Assembly: GCF_018131225.1 (NCBI RefSeq)
Contig: NZ_JAFCMM010000009.1
Coordinates: forward strand, 1 to 39,313
Origin: Bradyrhizobium sp. U87765 SZCCT0048
GTDB taxonomy: Bacteria > Pseudomonadota > Alphaproteobacteria > Rhizobiales > Xanthobacteraceae
Reading direction: 5' to 3'
Length of the DNA stretch: 39,313 bases
Below are positions 32,529 through 39,313 of the stretch, in pieces. The translations under genes and the position numbers were made by a program. Position 1 is the stretch's first letter, and each line of letters begins with the position of its first letter. The notes beneath the pieces were generated by a model. It did no database searches, was not told the origin of the DNA, and was given only the letters and a program-made list of their open reading frames with translations.

Positions 32529-32970
32529 TCCATTGTTCCAAGCTGCGCATGACATGGCGATGGGCGCCCTGTCCGCGACTGGTGCGACAGGCAGGCATCG
32601 CCCGCCGCCGAAGCGGCGCGGACGACGACAGGCGTGATTCCGAGTAGTCCCCCGAGCGGCGAGATCCCGGCGTCGGCTGCCATGGCAGCAACGCCGGGAC
32701 ATGTTTCGAAATCCTAGGCAATCTGCGCGGCAGCCCCCCGCGTCACGTTTTCGCGAGCGCAAATTCGCGATTGTGACCGGCGCGACCGCCGATCGTGCGC
32801 ACAGGGCCGAAGTTCAAGACGAAATCCGAACACCGCCGGCGCACGATCACGACTCGCGCACAAAAAGTTCATCGCCCACATTATCCTAAGACCACAAGGC
32901 CCGACGTATGAATCCATCCGCAAACCGGGGCAATGATGCCGCGTTTGTTTGGAAAACATGAGACAACATC
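32529..32970. other. Gap of 442 bases; no gene seen
   Basis: Divergent intergenic DNA. The only clear structure is a perfect 10-base inverted repeat, GATCGTGCGC (32791-32800) and GCGCACGATC (32839-32848), separated by 38 bases. The final 120 bases before the secreted-protein gene are AT-richer and probably hold its promoter, which I cannot place with confidence. Confidence 0.4.
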
Positions 32971-33246
32971 ATGATCAAGAATTTGAACAAAAATCTCCTT
33001 GGTGCCGCTCTGCTGTCCGCCGTCGCGCTGTCGGCGGCTCCGGCCCCGGCCGCCACGCTGATGGGCTGCGGCGGCGATCACATGATGAAGGTCAACGATT
33101 ACGTCTCCGCTCTGCCCGACGGTGCACCGAACAAGTGGGTCGCGAACAAGGAGCTCGCGCTCGCCAGCACCGCCCTGAGTGAATCCAAACCCGGCGAGTG
33201 CGCCGTGCATCTCAGCCGCGCCGAACACGCCGGCATGATGCACTGA
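32971..33246 (+). CDS. Small secreted protein, function unknown
   Basis: A 91-residue protein with a signal peptide (MIKNLNKNLLGAALLSAVALSAA, cleavage after the APAPA-A region). The mature part of about 63 residues has two Cys (GCGG and GECAV) that could form one disulfide, several Met and His (GGDHMMKV, EHAGMMH-stop), and a helical middle (NKWVANKELALASTALSES). The Met/His content near both ends could bind metal, but this is speculative. No family recognised. The ATG at 32971 gives a complete signal peptide. Confidence 0.65.
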   Translation: MIKNLNKNLLGAALLSAVALSAAPAPAATLMGCGGDHMMKVNDYVSALPDGAPNKWVANKELALASTALSESKPGECAVHLSRAEHAGMMH

Positions 33247-33396
33247 CGTCGTTCCGCGGGGTGCGGCCGGATGACCGGCCTCGCCCCGCGGCAATTCATT
33301 TCCCTTGGCCCCGTGCCGCCTTGCCGCTTCTCCCGGCTCGTCATTTCCCTCGGCACGCCATTTCTCTCGGCGCACGATGGCCGACCGCCGCGCCGC

Positions 33397-34767
33397 TCAG
33401 TAGGCCACCGCCCGGCCCGAGGCGAATTGCTCGACCCGATAGCTCCATGTTCGCAGGTCCGCGGCAAACCGCGTGATGCCGCGCGCCTTCAGCATGGCGT
33501 CGATCGACGCCGGCGTCGCCGCTCCGCTCGCCACCATCTGCTCCAGCTTGAATTCGTCGACCGTGAACGGTTTTCCCGCCATGCGGCAGATCAGCTTGTT
33601 GTCGCAGAACGTCGGACCGGGCAAAACCGCGAGGCGCGCGGCCTCGGCATCCGCAACCACCGCGGCCTGATGGAAGGCCGCCCGGAAATCGGGGTTGAAC
33701 AGCACCAGGACCGGCTCCTGGCGGTTCGACAGCAACAACCGCAGCAAGAGGACGATGACCATGCCGTCGCAGACCTGCGCCGGCGTGAACCAGCGCGCCA
33801 GCACCGTGCGGTCGGCGCCGTCGAGCGCGAGCGCCGTGCCGAGACCGACCGCGATCACGAGGTCGTATTCGGCATTGTGGAAGACACCGTCGCCGCACCA
33901 TTGCAGCAGGCACGATAGCAGGCCGACGACCATCAGCAGCGCCGTGAAACGGGCCGCCCTGGAGCCGCGGTTCGCCGCGGCCCAGAGCGCGAAGATCACC
34001 GCGCCAGCGACCTGCCACTGCAGGTGGCCAATGTTCTGGACGATACGGATCGGCCTGTAGGTGCGCGGCGCCAGCAGGTTCGTCAGAAAATCCGGCCCGA
34101 ACAACAGCCGGCAGGCGGCGAAGCCCGCGACCACCGCGGCGACGCTGACCGCGACGGGCATGAGCGCAGCGCGCCAGTCGCGCGCCAGCAACCACAGCAC
34201 CGCCGTGACCGGAATGCCGATCATGTTGTGCTTCCAGAAACCGGCCAGCACCATCAGCAGCAACGGCCCGACGGGCGAACGTCCGGCGCGATCGCCGGCG
34301 AGAAACCACACCAGCGCCGCGCCCATGATCGCCTGCCCGGCGAGCTGCGGGTCATCGGCTCCGACATAGTTGAGGAAGTTGTGCGCCATCACCGCGACGA
34401 CGCTGAGGCCGCCGACCGCCCCCCAGGCGAGGCTGGCGCCGAGCAGCCGCGCCGCCAGCGCGATCTCCACCGCGACCGCCAGCAGGCCGGCAATCGACAG
34501 CGCCCGCCCGACATAGAGCGGATCGCCGAACAGACGGGCGAGCTGGCCGATGCCGTAGAACGACAGCGGCGGATAGTTGTTGGCGATGAGGGCGTCAGGC
34601 GCCGGATAGACCGACAGCCAGCGTGCGCCGAGGTCCTGATAGTAGGCGTTCCAGCCTTCGGTCGGCCAGATCTCCAGCGGGAACTGGGCCCGCCATACCG
34701 GCCAGATCAGGAAATAGCCGGCGACCAGACCGAAGACGCCGAAGTAACCCCACGCGCGCAGCCGCAT
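33397..34767 (-). CDS. Multi-spanning membrane protein, GT-C glycosyltransferase-like
   Basis: A 456-residue inner-membrane protein with about ten hydrophobic segments. The first luminal loop (about 40-75) reads WNAYYQDLGARWLSVYPAPDALIANNYPPLSFY, quoted in part: Asp- and Tyr-rich with NNYPPL, as in the first loop of GT39/Dol-P-sugar-type (GT-C) transferases. The C-terminal about 120 residues are soluble and end in RAVAY. A role in adding sugars to lipid-linked or surface polysaccharides is an inference from topology; the family assignment is weak. GGGGGAACGGG precedes the ATG. It is single-gene and lies before the tRNA. Confidence 0.65.
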   Translation of the reverse strand: MRLRAWGYFGVFGLVAGYFLIWPVWRAQFPLEIWPTEGWNAYYQDLGARWLSVYPAPDALIANNYPPLSFYGIGQLARLFGDPLYVGRALSIAGLLAVAVEIALAARLLGASLAWGAVGGLSVVAVMAHNFLNYVGADDPQLAGQAIMGAALVWFLAGDRAGRSPVGPLLLMVLAGFWKHNMIGIPVTAVLWLLARDWRAALMPVAVSVAAVVAGFAACRLLFGPDFLTNLLAPRTYRPIRIVQNIGHLQWQVAGAVIFALWAAANRGSRAARFTALLMVVGLLSCLLQWCGDGVFHNAEYDLVIAVGLGTALALDGADRTVLARWFTPAQVCDGMVIVLLLRLLLSNRQEPVLVLFNPDFRAAFHQAAVVADAEAARLAVLPGPTFCDNKLICRMAGKPFTVDEFKLEQMVASGAATPASIDAMLKARGITRFAADLRTWSYRVEQFASGRAVAY

Positions 34768-34960
34768 TTCAGCCCGTTCCCCCTAAGCCCAGGCCAGCAA
34801 GATGACGGCTTGTGCCACGATCGCACAATCATGGGAACGGGCAGCGACACTCAACAGCGCTTTCCAAACCGGAAATCGCAGCGCTATCAGATATTTTCAG
34901 AAACAAGCTGAGGATTTTGGCGAACCAGCCCCGAAGTCTCGCAACGACTTTCAAAGGGCC

Positions 34961-35045
34961 TGGTGCGGTCGAGAGGACTCGAACCTCCACGATTTTACTC
35001 ACTGCCACCTCAAGGCAGCGCGTCTACCAATTCCGCCACGACCGC
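34961..35045 (-). tRNA. tRNA-Leu (anticodon GAG)
   Basis: Read on the minus strand: acceptor stem GCGGTCG/CGACCGC with a perfect 7 bp match, D-loop region GGCGGAATTGGTAGACGC, anticodon stem CTGCC/GGCAG with loop TTGAGGT (anticodon GAG at 35009-35011), a long variable arm as in class II tRNAs, and the T-arm GGTTCGAGTCC. The discriminator A is followed by encoded CCA (34961-34963). It decodes CUC/CUU leucine codons. It is a single gene with no tRNA neighbour; no integrase or attachment-site duplication is visible nearby. Confidence 0.97.
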
Positions 35046-35130
35046 AGGGTTTTGGCACCGATGTGAATCAGTGCCGCATCAACCGGCGCTCCTGTAACAA
35101 ATCAGGTCTGCACCGACAAGGCCCGAATGC

Positions 35131-35373
35131 CTATCTATGATCAGGAGTTCGGGGCAACATTCGCTTGACTTCGACGGCGATGCGGTTGCGGTTCACAACC
35201 ACTGCCCCGCTGGCGACGGGCAGGTTGTTGGCCAGCACCTTCACCTCGTCCTGTTCGGTGGCGTCGAGCTCGATGATGGCGCCGCGGCTCAGCCGCATCA
35301 CCTGATGGATGGGCATGGTGGTCGTCCCGAGGACGACCATCAGATCGACGGAAACCTTGTCGAGGGTGGACAC
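35131..35373 (-). CDS. FliN-like flagellar motor switch (SpoA domain) protein
   Basis: An 80-residue protein consisting of one SpoA/FliN C-terminal domain: VDLMVVLGTTTMPIHQVMRLSRGAIIEL, then EQDEVKVLANNLPVASGAVVVNRNRIAVEVKRM. This matches the FliN core that, with FliM and FliG, forms the C-ring and binds CheY-P-dependent switch signals. No other flagellar gene is near, and it lacks the N-terminal extension of most FliN. The start is a GTG at 35373; ATG 35340 would drop 11 residues. It is divergent from lipB, and a CtrA-like box lies between them. Confidence 0.8.
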   Translation of the reverse strand: MSTLDKVSVDLMVVLGTTTMPIHQVMRLSRGAIIELDATEQDEVKVLANNLPVASGAVVVNRNRIAVEVKRMLPRTPDHR

Positions 35374-35425
35374 GGTGCACCGGACTCACGCAATGGACGA
35401 TGCGAAGAGAACACCATGGTTATGG

Positions 35426-35440
35426 TTAGCTAATGGTTAA
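35426..35440. promoter_or_regulatory. CtrA-like box between FliN-like and lipB genes
   Basis: TTAG-CTAATGG-TTAA, a one-mismatch TTAA-N7-TTAA, whose minus-strand reading starts TTAACCAT. It overlaps the lipB start codon (35433) and lies about 53 bases upstream of the FliN-like start, so it is more likely to control the flagellar gene. Binding is inferred. Confidence 0.4.
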
Positions 35441-36158
35441 CGCCCGCCAAGCCCTTGATCTGACGCACTTTCGAGCTACCGACGGGGCCGCCCCGGCGGA
35501 ATGGCGGATTGCCGATGGCCAGGTCCCCTATCCCGAGGCGCTCGCCGTCATGGACCAGCGGGCGGCCGATGTCGCCAGTGGCAGCGCGCCCGAGCTGGCA
35601 TGGCTGCTGGAACATCCGCCGCTCTATACATCCGGAACCAGCGCCCGGACCGGCGACCTGCTCGACCCCCGCTTTCCCGTGTTTTCCACAGGCCGTGGCG
35701 GCCAGTTCACCTATCATGGACCCGGGCAGCGTGTGGTCTACCTCATGCTCAACCTCAAGGCGCGGCGTCCGGACGTGCGCGCCTATGTGGCGAGCCTGGA
35801 GGAGCTGATCATCCGCACCCTCGCCGCCTTCAACGTCCGCGGCGAGCGCCGCGAGGACCGGGTCGGCGTCTGGGTGGCGCGGCCGGACAAGGGTCCGGGC
35901 TTCGAGGACAAGATCGCCGCCATCGGCGTGCGGCTGCGGCGCTGGGTGTCCCTCCATGGCATCGCCATCAATGTCGAGCCCGAGCTCGGCCACTTCGGCG
36001 GCATCGTGCCCTGCGGCATCGCCGATCCGCGCTATGGCGTCACCAGCCTTGTCGACCTCGGCCTGCCGGTGACCATGACCGACGTCGACGTGGCGCTGCG
36101 GCAGGCGTTCGAGGAGATCTTCGGCCCCGCGACCGCCCGCCTCGCCGAGAGCGCCTGA
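35433..36158 (+). CDS. lipB: Octanoyl-(acyl carrier protein):protein N-octanoyltransferase LipB
   Basis: A 241-residue enzyme that moves octanoate from acyl carrier protein to lipoyl domains, the first step of lipoic acid cofactor assembly for pyruvate and 2-oxoglutarate dehydrogenases. The motifs are present: WLLEHPPLYTSGTSA, FSTGRGGQFTYHGPGQ, with catalytic Lys160 in EDKIAAIGVR and Cys194 in GGIVPCGI. Length is normal. The ATG overlaps a CtrA-like box. lipA is not in the window. Confidence 0.95.
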   Translation: MVNARQALDLTHFRATDGAAPAEWRIADGQVPYPEALAVMDQRAADVASGSAPELAWLLEHPPLYTSGTSARTGDLLDPRFPVFSTGRGGQFTYHGPGQRVVYLMLNLKARRPDVRAYVASLEELIIRTLAAFNVRGERREDRVGVWVARPDKGPGFEDKIAAIGVRLRRWVSLHGIAINVEPELGHFGGIVPCGIADPRYGVTSLVDLGLPVTMTDVDVALRQAFEEIFGPATARLAESA

Positions 36159-36575
36159 TCAGACCGCCGCCACGCCGAGCTTGCGGGCGATATAGCGCCG
36201 CTCCTGGGTCAGGCCGCCGAAGCCGTACGCATCTGCCCGCACGTCGTTGACATGGACGTAGCTCTCGTGGTGCAGCGGCCCCAGCAATTCGCCCATCCGC
36301 TTGAAGATCGCGGCGACATAGGCCGCCTTCTCGTCCTTGGTGTTGGTGCCGTCGACGATGCGGATGTCGAGCCAGAAGCTCGCCAGATTCTGCTCCCTCA
36401 GCGAAACGCCGCCGGCGAACCAGTCGGCCGGATCGGCGGCTTCCACGATGACCGCGGTGACCTTCGGATCCTTGTGCAGGATCTCGGCGGCAAGCCCGCT
36501 GGCGGCGGCGACGAGGTCGGCCTTCAGGGTCGGCGAGGTCTTCTGCGTGGTGTAGCGGACGGTGATGAGCGGCAT
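36159..36575 (-). CDS. Tautomerase family protein
   Basis: A 138-residue enzyme of the tautomerase superfamily. After removal of the initiator Met the protein begins with Pro1 (PLITVRYTTQKTSPTLKADL), the catalytic base of 4-oxalocrotonate tautomerases. The rest (VIVEAADPADWFAGGVSLREQ, ASFWLDIRIVDGTN, GFGGLTQERRYIARKLG) fits the longer two-module or fused tautomerases. Substrate unknown. AGGAGA precedes the ATG. It is convergent with lipB and divergent from the LysR gene at 36690, which probably controls it. Confidence 0.85.
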   Translation of the reverse strand: MPLITVRYTTQKTSPTLKADLVAAASGLAAEILHKDPKVTAVIVEAADPADWFAGGVSLREQNLASFWLDIRIVDGTNTKDEKAAYVAAIFKRMGELLGPLHHESYVHVNDVRADAYGFGGLTQERRYIARKLGVAAV

Positions 36576-36645
36576 GGTCGTTCTCCTGGAATGACGCGAT
36601 CGATCGCGTTGAAGACAACCTAGGCGCCGGCCCATCATTTTGGTA

Positions 36646-36674
36646 TCTTATGATTATTGATATCAATCATAAGA
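36646..36674. promoter_or_regulatory. Operator palindromes between tautomerase and lysR genes
   Basis: A perfect 10-bp inverted repeat TCTTATGATT/AATCATAAGA (36646-36655, 36665-36674) with a 9-base centre, and inside it a perfect 12-base palindrome ATTGATATCAAT (36656-36667). The AT-rich block lies 15 bases before the LysR start and 70 bases from the tautomerase start. It is a strong candidate LysR operator. Confidence 0.6.
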
Positions 36675-36689
36675 CAACGTGATGATGAC

Positions 36690-37538
36690 ATGACCGCGCT
36701 CGACATCCCGACCGTCCAGGCCTTCCTGCTGGTGGCCGACCTGCAGAACTTCACCCGCGCGGCAGAAGCGCTCGGCACCACCCAGGCGGCCGTCTCCATG
36801 AAGCTGCAGCGTCTCGAGGCGCTGCTCGGCAAGCGCCTGCTCGAACGCTCGCCACGCGCCGTGCGGCTGACCGCCGACGGCATCGCGTTCCGCGACAATG
36901 CCGCCGCCCTGATGGCGGCCCATGATCGCGCCCTCACCGGCACCCAGCCCGTGCGGCAGCAACTGACGATCGGCGTCAGCGATCACGCCGCCGGGCCCGA
37001 ACTCGTGCCGCTGCTGGAGCGCCTGCGCGGCCTCGCCGCCACCCTGACCCTGTCGGTCTCGATCGGCTTCTCGCGTGACCTGCTCGACGCCCTCGATGCC
37101 GGCAGCCTCGATGCGGTGATTGTGCGTCAGGAGGCCGGTCGGCGCGGCGGCGAGATGCTCGCCGAGGACCGCTTCGGCTGGTTCGCAGCGCCGACCTTCG
37201 AGCTGTCGTCCCACGACCGGCTGCCGCTCGCCACGCTCGCACCGCCATGCGGCGTGCGGGCCCTGGCGGTGCGAGCGCTCGACAAGGCGGATGTGGCGTG
37301 GAGCGAGGCTTTCATCGGCGGCGGCGTCAGCGCCGTGGTCGCAGCCGCTCTCGCGGGCCTCGCGGTCGCGCCGCTGGCGGCGCGCATCGCCCCGCCCGGG
37401 CTCATCGACATCGGCCCGGCGCACGGACTGCCACGCATCGGCCTCTCCAAGGTGATACTGCATTCACGCGTCAGCGACGGCGCCAAGCTTGCTGCACTGC
37501 GGTTGCTGGCGGCCGCATTCCGCAAGGCCGCGGCATGA
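36690..37538 (+). CDS. LysR-family transcriptional regulator
   Basis: A 282-residue protein: the winged helix-turn-helix (TVQAFLLVADLQNFTRAAEALG, TTQAAVSMKLQRLE, GKRLLERSPRAVRLT) spans residues about 6-62, followed by an effector-binding domain beginning QQLTIGVSDHA. The start ATG 36690 gives the standard N-terminus; an earlier start at 36657 overlaps the operator palindrome. It is divergent from a tautomerase gene and probably regulates it in response to an unknown inducer. It stops 83 bases before the Cys-rich peptide gene. Confidence 0.92.
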   Translation: MTALDIPTVQAFLLVADLQNFTRAAEALGTTQAAVSMKLQRLEALLGKRLLERSPRAVRLTADGIAFRDNAAALMAAHDRALTGTQPVRQQLTIGVSDHAAGPELVPLLERLRGLAATLTLSVSIGFSRDLLDALDAGSLDAVIVRQEAGRRGGEMLAEDRFGWFAAPTFELSSHDRLPLATLAPPCGVRALAVRALDKADVAWSEAFIGGGVSAVVAAALAGLAVAPLAARIAPPGLIDIGPAHGLPRIGLSKVILHSRVSDGAKLAALRLLAAAFRKAAA

Positions 37539-37591
37539 ACCCGGCGAGCGGATCATCCACCTTGCGCAAATCGCGCCGCTACCTATCCTCG

Positions 37592-37608
37592 ACCGATATT
37601 TTATCGGT
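37592..37608 (+). terminator. AT-rich hairpin after the LysR gene
   Basis: ACCGATA-TTT-TATCGGT, a perfect 7-bp stem with a 3-base loop, follows the LysR stop by 53 bases and is followed by TT. It could end the LysR transcript, or act as an operator for the next gene, whose ribosome-binding site (GAGGAGGGGGG) starts 3 bases later. Confidence 0.45.
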
Positions 37609-37621
37609 TTGAGGAGGGGGG

Positions 37622-37951
37622 ATGAAACGCTCGGTCGCCTTCGCGGTATATGCCGCTATTCTGTGTGCTGCTTTGGTCTGCACAAACGCTCGCGCCCAGG
37701 AAGCCAATCCGAAGGCGCAGTCCGCGAACACCCAGACCAGGGTCGGCAACCTCGGCACGCTGAGCCTGCTGCCGGCCACCAGGGGGATCGGTGCGATCGC
37801 CAGTTTCGCACGCATCAAGCCCTTCACCCACTACTGCAGCGGATCGTGCGGTGGTGTGTCCGTCGGCGACTGGCAGTGCGACGGCAACCTGTCCTGCGCG
37901 CTCGACTGCACGACCACGCCGCCGCGCAAGTACTGCGTCAACACCCAGTAG
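37622..37951 (+). CDS. Secreted cysteine-rich protein (109 aa)
   Basis: A 109-residue protein. Signal peptide (MKRSVAFAVYAAILCAALVC through about NARA-QEA, cleavage near residue 25). The mature N-terminal part (about 26-68) is Gln/Asn/Gly-rich without Cys. The last 40 residues contain six Cys in HYC-SGSC-GGVSVGDWQC-DGNLSC-ALDC-TTTPPRKYC, enough for three disulfides, in a 30-residue span. A very strong ribosome-binding site precedes the ATG. I know no family with this pattern. It is one of the few genes here with a clearly secreted, disulfide-rich product. Confidence 0.75.
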   Translation: MKRSVAFAVYAAILCAALVCTNARAQEANPKAQSANTQTRVGNLGTLSLLPATRGIGAIASFARIKPFTHYCSGSCGGVSVGDWQCDGNLSCALDCTTTPPRKYCVNTQ

Positions 37952-37985
37952 CCCGATCATCGGCGCGCGGACGGTCGACGCACCA

Positions 37986-38300
37986 TTACACGGTCGGCAG
38001 CACCGTGAAGGAGGCGCCGGGCGACCGCTGCGCCAGGAGATCGATGCTGCCCGGCGTCTCCGCGATATCGTCGACGCGGGCCAGCGACGGGCCGCGTCGG
38101 CATGCGTCGATCATCTGCGCGACGTCGGCGGCCGCTCCCGCGAAGACAGCCTCGACGGCGCCGTCGCGGCGGTTGCGCACCCAGCCCGCAAGGCCGCGCT
38201 GCTGCGCGGTCGCCTCGACCCAGGCGCGGTAGCCGACGCCCTGAACGCGGCCGCGGATGATGACATGAGTGACGACAGGCGCCGATGGCGGACTCGTCAT
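37986..38300 (-). CDS. Acylphosphatase
   Basis: A 104-residue enzyme that hydrolyses carboxyl-phosphate bonds. VIIRGRVQGVGYRAWVEATA (13-32) contains the P-loop with catalytic Arg25, and GWVRNRRDGAVEAVF holds catalytic Asn43; the fold continues to GASFTVLPTV. Length is normal. It lies 16 bases downstream of the PEP-mutase-family gene, so the three minus-strand genes probably form an operon after the carboxylase. Confidence 0.95.
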   Translation of the reverse strand: MTSPPSAPVVTHVIIRGRVQGVGYRAWVEATAQQRGLAGWVRNRRDGAVEAVFAGAAADVAQMIDACRRGPSLARVDDIAETPGSIDLLAQRSPGASFTVLPTV

Positions 38301-38316
38301 GGCCGTCCTCGCACAA

Positions 38317-39186
38317 TCAGCCGCCGAGACCGAGCCAGTCGGCCAGCCGCCGCTTCGTCTCGTCGTCGCGCATCACCCGCGCGGACAATTCCGCCGACGG
38401 CAGGCCCGTCAGCGCTTTCGGCCTGACGCCCTCGCGCAGCGCCTTCAGCGTGGCATGAACCGCCTGCGTCGCCGCCGCGATCGGCGCATGGCCCTGGTTG
38501 GCGATACGCACGCGGTGGGCGCTGAGGAATGCGTCGTCGTCGAGCTCGCCATCCACGGTGCCGAGCATGATCGGCAATGACGTCGCCGCCGCGATCGCCT
38601 GCACCTGCGCGCGGCTTTTGAGCCCGGTGAAAAACAGCGCGTCGACGCCCGCCGCCTCGTAGGCGCGGGCGCGCGCGATGGCATCGTCGAGACCGCTGAT
38701 GGCGGCTGCACCCGTGCGGCCGAAGATCACCAGTGACGGATCGCTGCGGCCGTCACGTGCCGCCGTCATCTTGCCGACGCCCTCCTCCAGCGTGATCAGC
38801 TGCGGCTTCGCCGCGCCATAGGCCTGCGGCAGCAGCGTGTCCTCGATGGTCAGCGCGGCGACGCCAGCCGTCTCCAGTTCCTCGACGGTCCGGCGTACAT
38901 TGAGCGCGTTGCCATAGCCATGGTCGGCATCGACCAGCAACGGCGGCGCGCCGGCGCGGGTGATGCGCCGCACCTGCTCGACAAGCTCGGTCAGCGTGAT
39001 CAGCACCAGATCCGGCTCGCCAAGGATCGCCAGCGCAGCGGCCGAGCCGCCGAGAATGCCGATCTCGAACCCGAGGTCGGCGGCGATGCGCGCCGACACC
39101 GCGTCGTAGACCGACCCCGGCCGGATCACCGCGGAGCCGCCCAGAACAGTGCGGAACGCCACGCGTCTCTGCTGCGCCGACATCAT
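38317..39186 (-). CDS. Isocitrate lyase/PEP mutase superfamily enzyme (oxaloacetate decarboxylase type)
   Basis: A 289-residue TIM-barrel enzyme. GSVYDAVSARIAADLGF, then LLVDADHGYGNALNV with metal-binding Asp86 and Asp88, TIEDTLLP, and FFTGLKSRAQV are typical of the PEP-mutase/ICL superfamily, in the subgroup exemplified by the oxaloacetate decarboxylase PA4872. The KKCGH-type motif of isocitrate lyases is absent, so lyase activity on isocitrate is unlikely. It probably acts on a 2-oxo or dicarboxylic acid. It starts 4 bases after the carboxylase stop, so translational coupling is likely. The Met at 39183 is an alternative start. Confidence 0.85.
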   Translation of the reverse strand: MMSAQQRRVAFRTVLGGSAVIRPGSVYDAVSARIAADLGFEIGILGGSAAALAILGEPDLVLITLTELVEQVRRITRAGAPPLLVDADHGYGNALNVRRTVEELETAGVAALTIEDTLLPQAYGAAKPQLITLEEGVGKMTAARDGRSDPSLVIFGRTGAAAISGLDDAIARARAYEAAGVDALFFTGLKSRAQVQAIAAATSLPIMLGTVDGELDDDAFLSAHRVRIANQGHAPIAAATQAVHATLKALREGVRPKALTGLPSAELSARVMRDDETKRRLADWLGLGG

Positions 39187-39190
39187 CGCC

Positions 39191-39313
39191 TCACGCGAAC
39201 TCGAGGATCAGGGCATCGACCGCGAGCGTCGCGCCTGGCTTGGCGTGGATCGCCTTGACCGTGCCGTCGCGCTCGGCGCGCAGCACGTTCTGCATCTTCA
39301 TCGCCTCGACCAC
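39191..39313 (-). CDS. pccA: Propionyl/acyl-CoA carboxylase biotin subunit, C-terminal end (partial)
   Basis: Only the last 40 codons are in the window. VVEAMKMQNVLRAERDGTVK contains the AMKM biotinylation site (the Lys carries biotin), followed by IHAKPGATLAVDALILEFA-stop. This is the biotin-carboxyl-carrier end of a propionyl-CoA carboxylase alpha subunit (or a related acetyl-/methylcrotonyl-CoA carboxylase), which carboxylates acyl-CoA with bicarbonate and ATP. The rest lies beyond the window, so PccA versus its relatives cannot be settled here. Confidence 0.8.
   Translation of the reverse strand: MVEAMKMQNVLRAERDGTVKAIHAKPGATLAVDALILEFA

Noticed and set aside
32529..32762. N-terminal extension of the small membrane protein at 32163 to 199 residues
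   Set aside because: The added part is Arg/Cys-rich and has no signal or domain; the 121-residue form begins with a natural membrane-protein N-terminus.
34772..34842. Inverted repeat GCCCGTTCCC/GGGAACGGGC with a 51-base loop near the tRNA
   Set aside because: Perfect arms but the loop is long and no terminator or att-like feature goes with it; no duplicated tRNA end was seen, so an integration site is not supported.

Overview
This 39.3 kb window is high-GC chromosomal DNA. It looks like a member of the Bradyrhizobium/Rhodopseudomonas/Afipia group of Alphaproteobacteria. That placement is an inference from gene content read by eye: an outer-membrane barrel tail ending in VVAKY, a ClpS-ClpA pair, a short phasin, a PilZ protein beside a Flp-like peptide, YidB/DUF1489/DUF3253/DUF4180 proteins and a propionyl-CoA carboxylase tail. 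I see no insertion sequence, phage gene, CRISPR array or rRNA. One tRNA, tRNA-Leu(GAG), is present.

Layout. 1-2.0 kb: porin tail, DUF4180 protein, two very small proteins and a translationally coupled PilZ/Flp-like pair. 2.0-6.2 kb: lytic transglycosylase, a GrdB-family protein with Cys where the family has selenocysteine, and a bile-acid:Na+ symporter-like carrier divergent from a LysR regulator. 6.2-10.7 kb: an aldoxime-nitrile catabolic cluster (nitrilase, haem aldoxime dehydratase and a bacterial eRF1-like protein on the minus strand; a divergent AraC regulator). 10.8-13.7 kb: clpS and clpA. 14.4-20.3 kb: a TadG-like VWA protein, a phasin with a readable PhaR-type promoter, a D,D-carboxypeptidase with a SPOR domain, and a J-domain/VWA pair. 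20.5-29.7 kb: mostly stand-alone housekeeping and hypothetical genes (hydrolase, panC, DUF1489, a membrane protein with an Ala/Pro tail, YidB, GST, DUF3253, YdcF, aldo/keto reductase, HTH protein), with one 1.3 kb stretch (21463-22772) that holds no convincing gene. 29.9-39.3 kb: tandem polysaccharide deacetylases, small membrane and secreted proteins, a GT-C-like membrane protein, tRNA-Leu, an orphan FliN-like protein divergent from lipB, a tautomerase/LysR divergent pair, a Cys-rich secreted peptide, and the end of a carboxylase operon (pccA tail, PEP-mutase/ICL family enzyme, acylphosphatase).

How the genes work together. The clearest pathway is aldoxime to nitrile (Oxd) to carboxylate plus ammonia (nitrilase), probably under the divergent AraC-type activator. 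ClpS and ClpA form the N-degron adaptor/unfoldase pair. The PilZ, Flp-like and TadG-like genes suggest surface-attachment or cell-cycle-linked envelope functions; two of the upstream regions share an identical 12-mer and carry CtrA-like half-sites. I did not find a wholly unprecedented multi-gene system. The most interesting signals are the aldoxime cluster with its eRF1-like companion, the Cys-type GrdB homologue, the doubled PhaR/sigma-70 promoter of the phasin gene, the competing hairpins before the carboxypeptidase, the orphan FliN with a CtrA-like box, and a six-cysteine secreted peptide.
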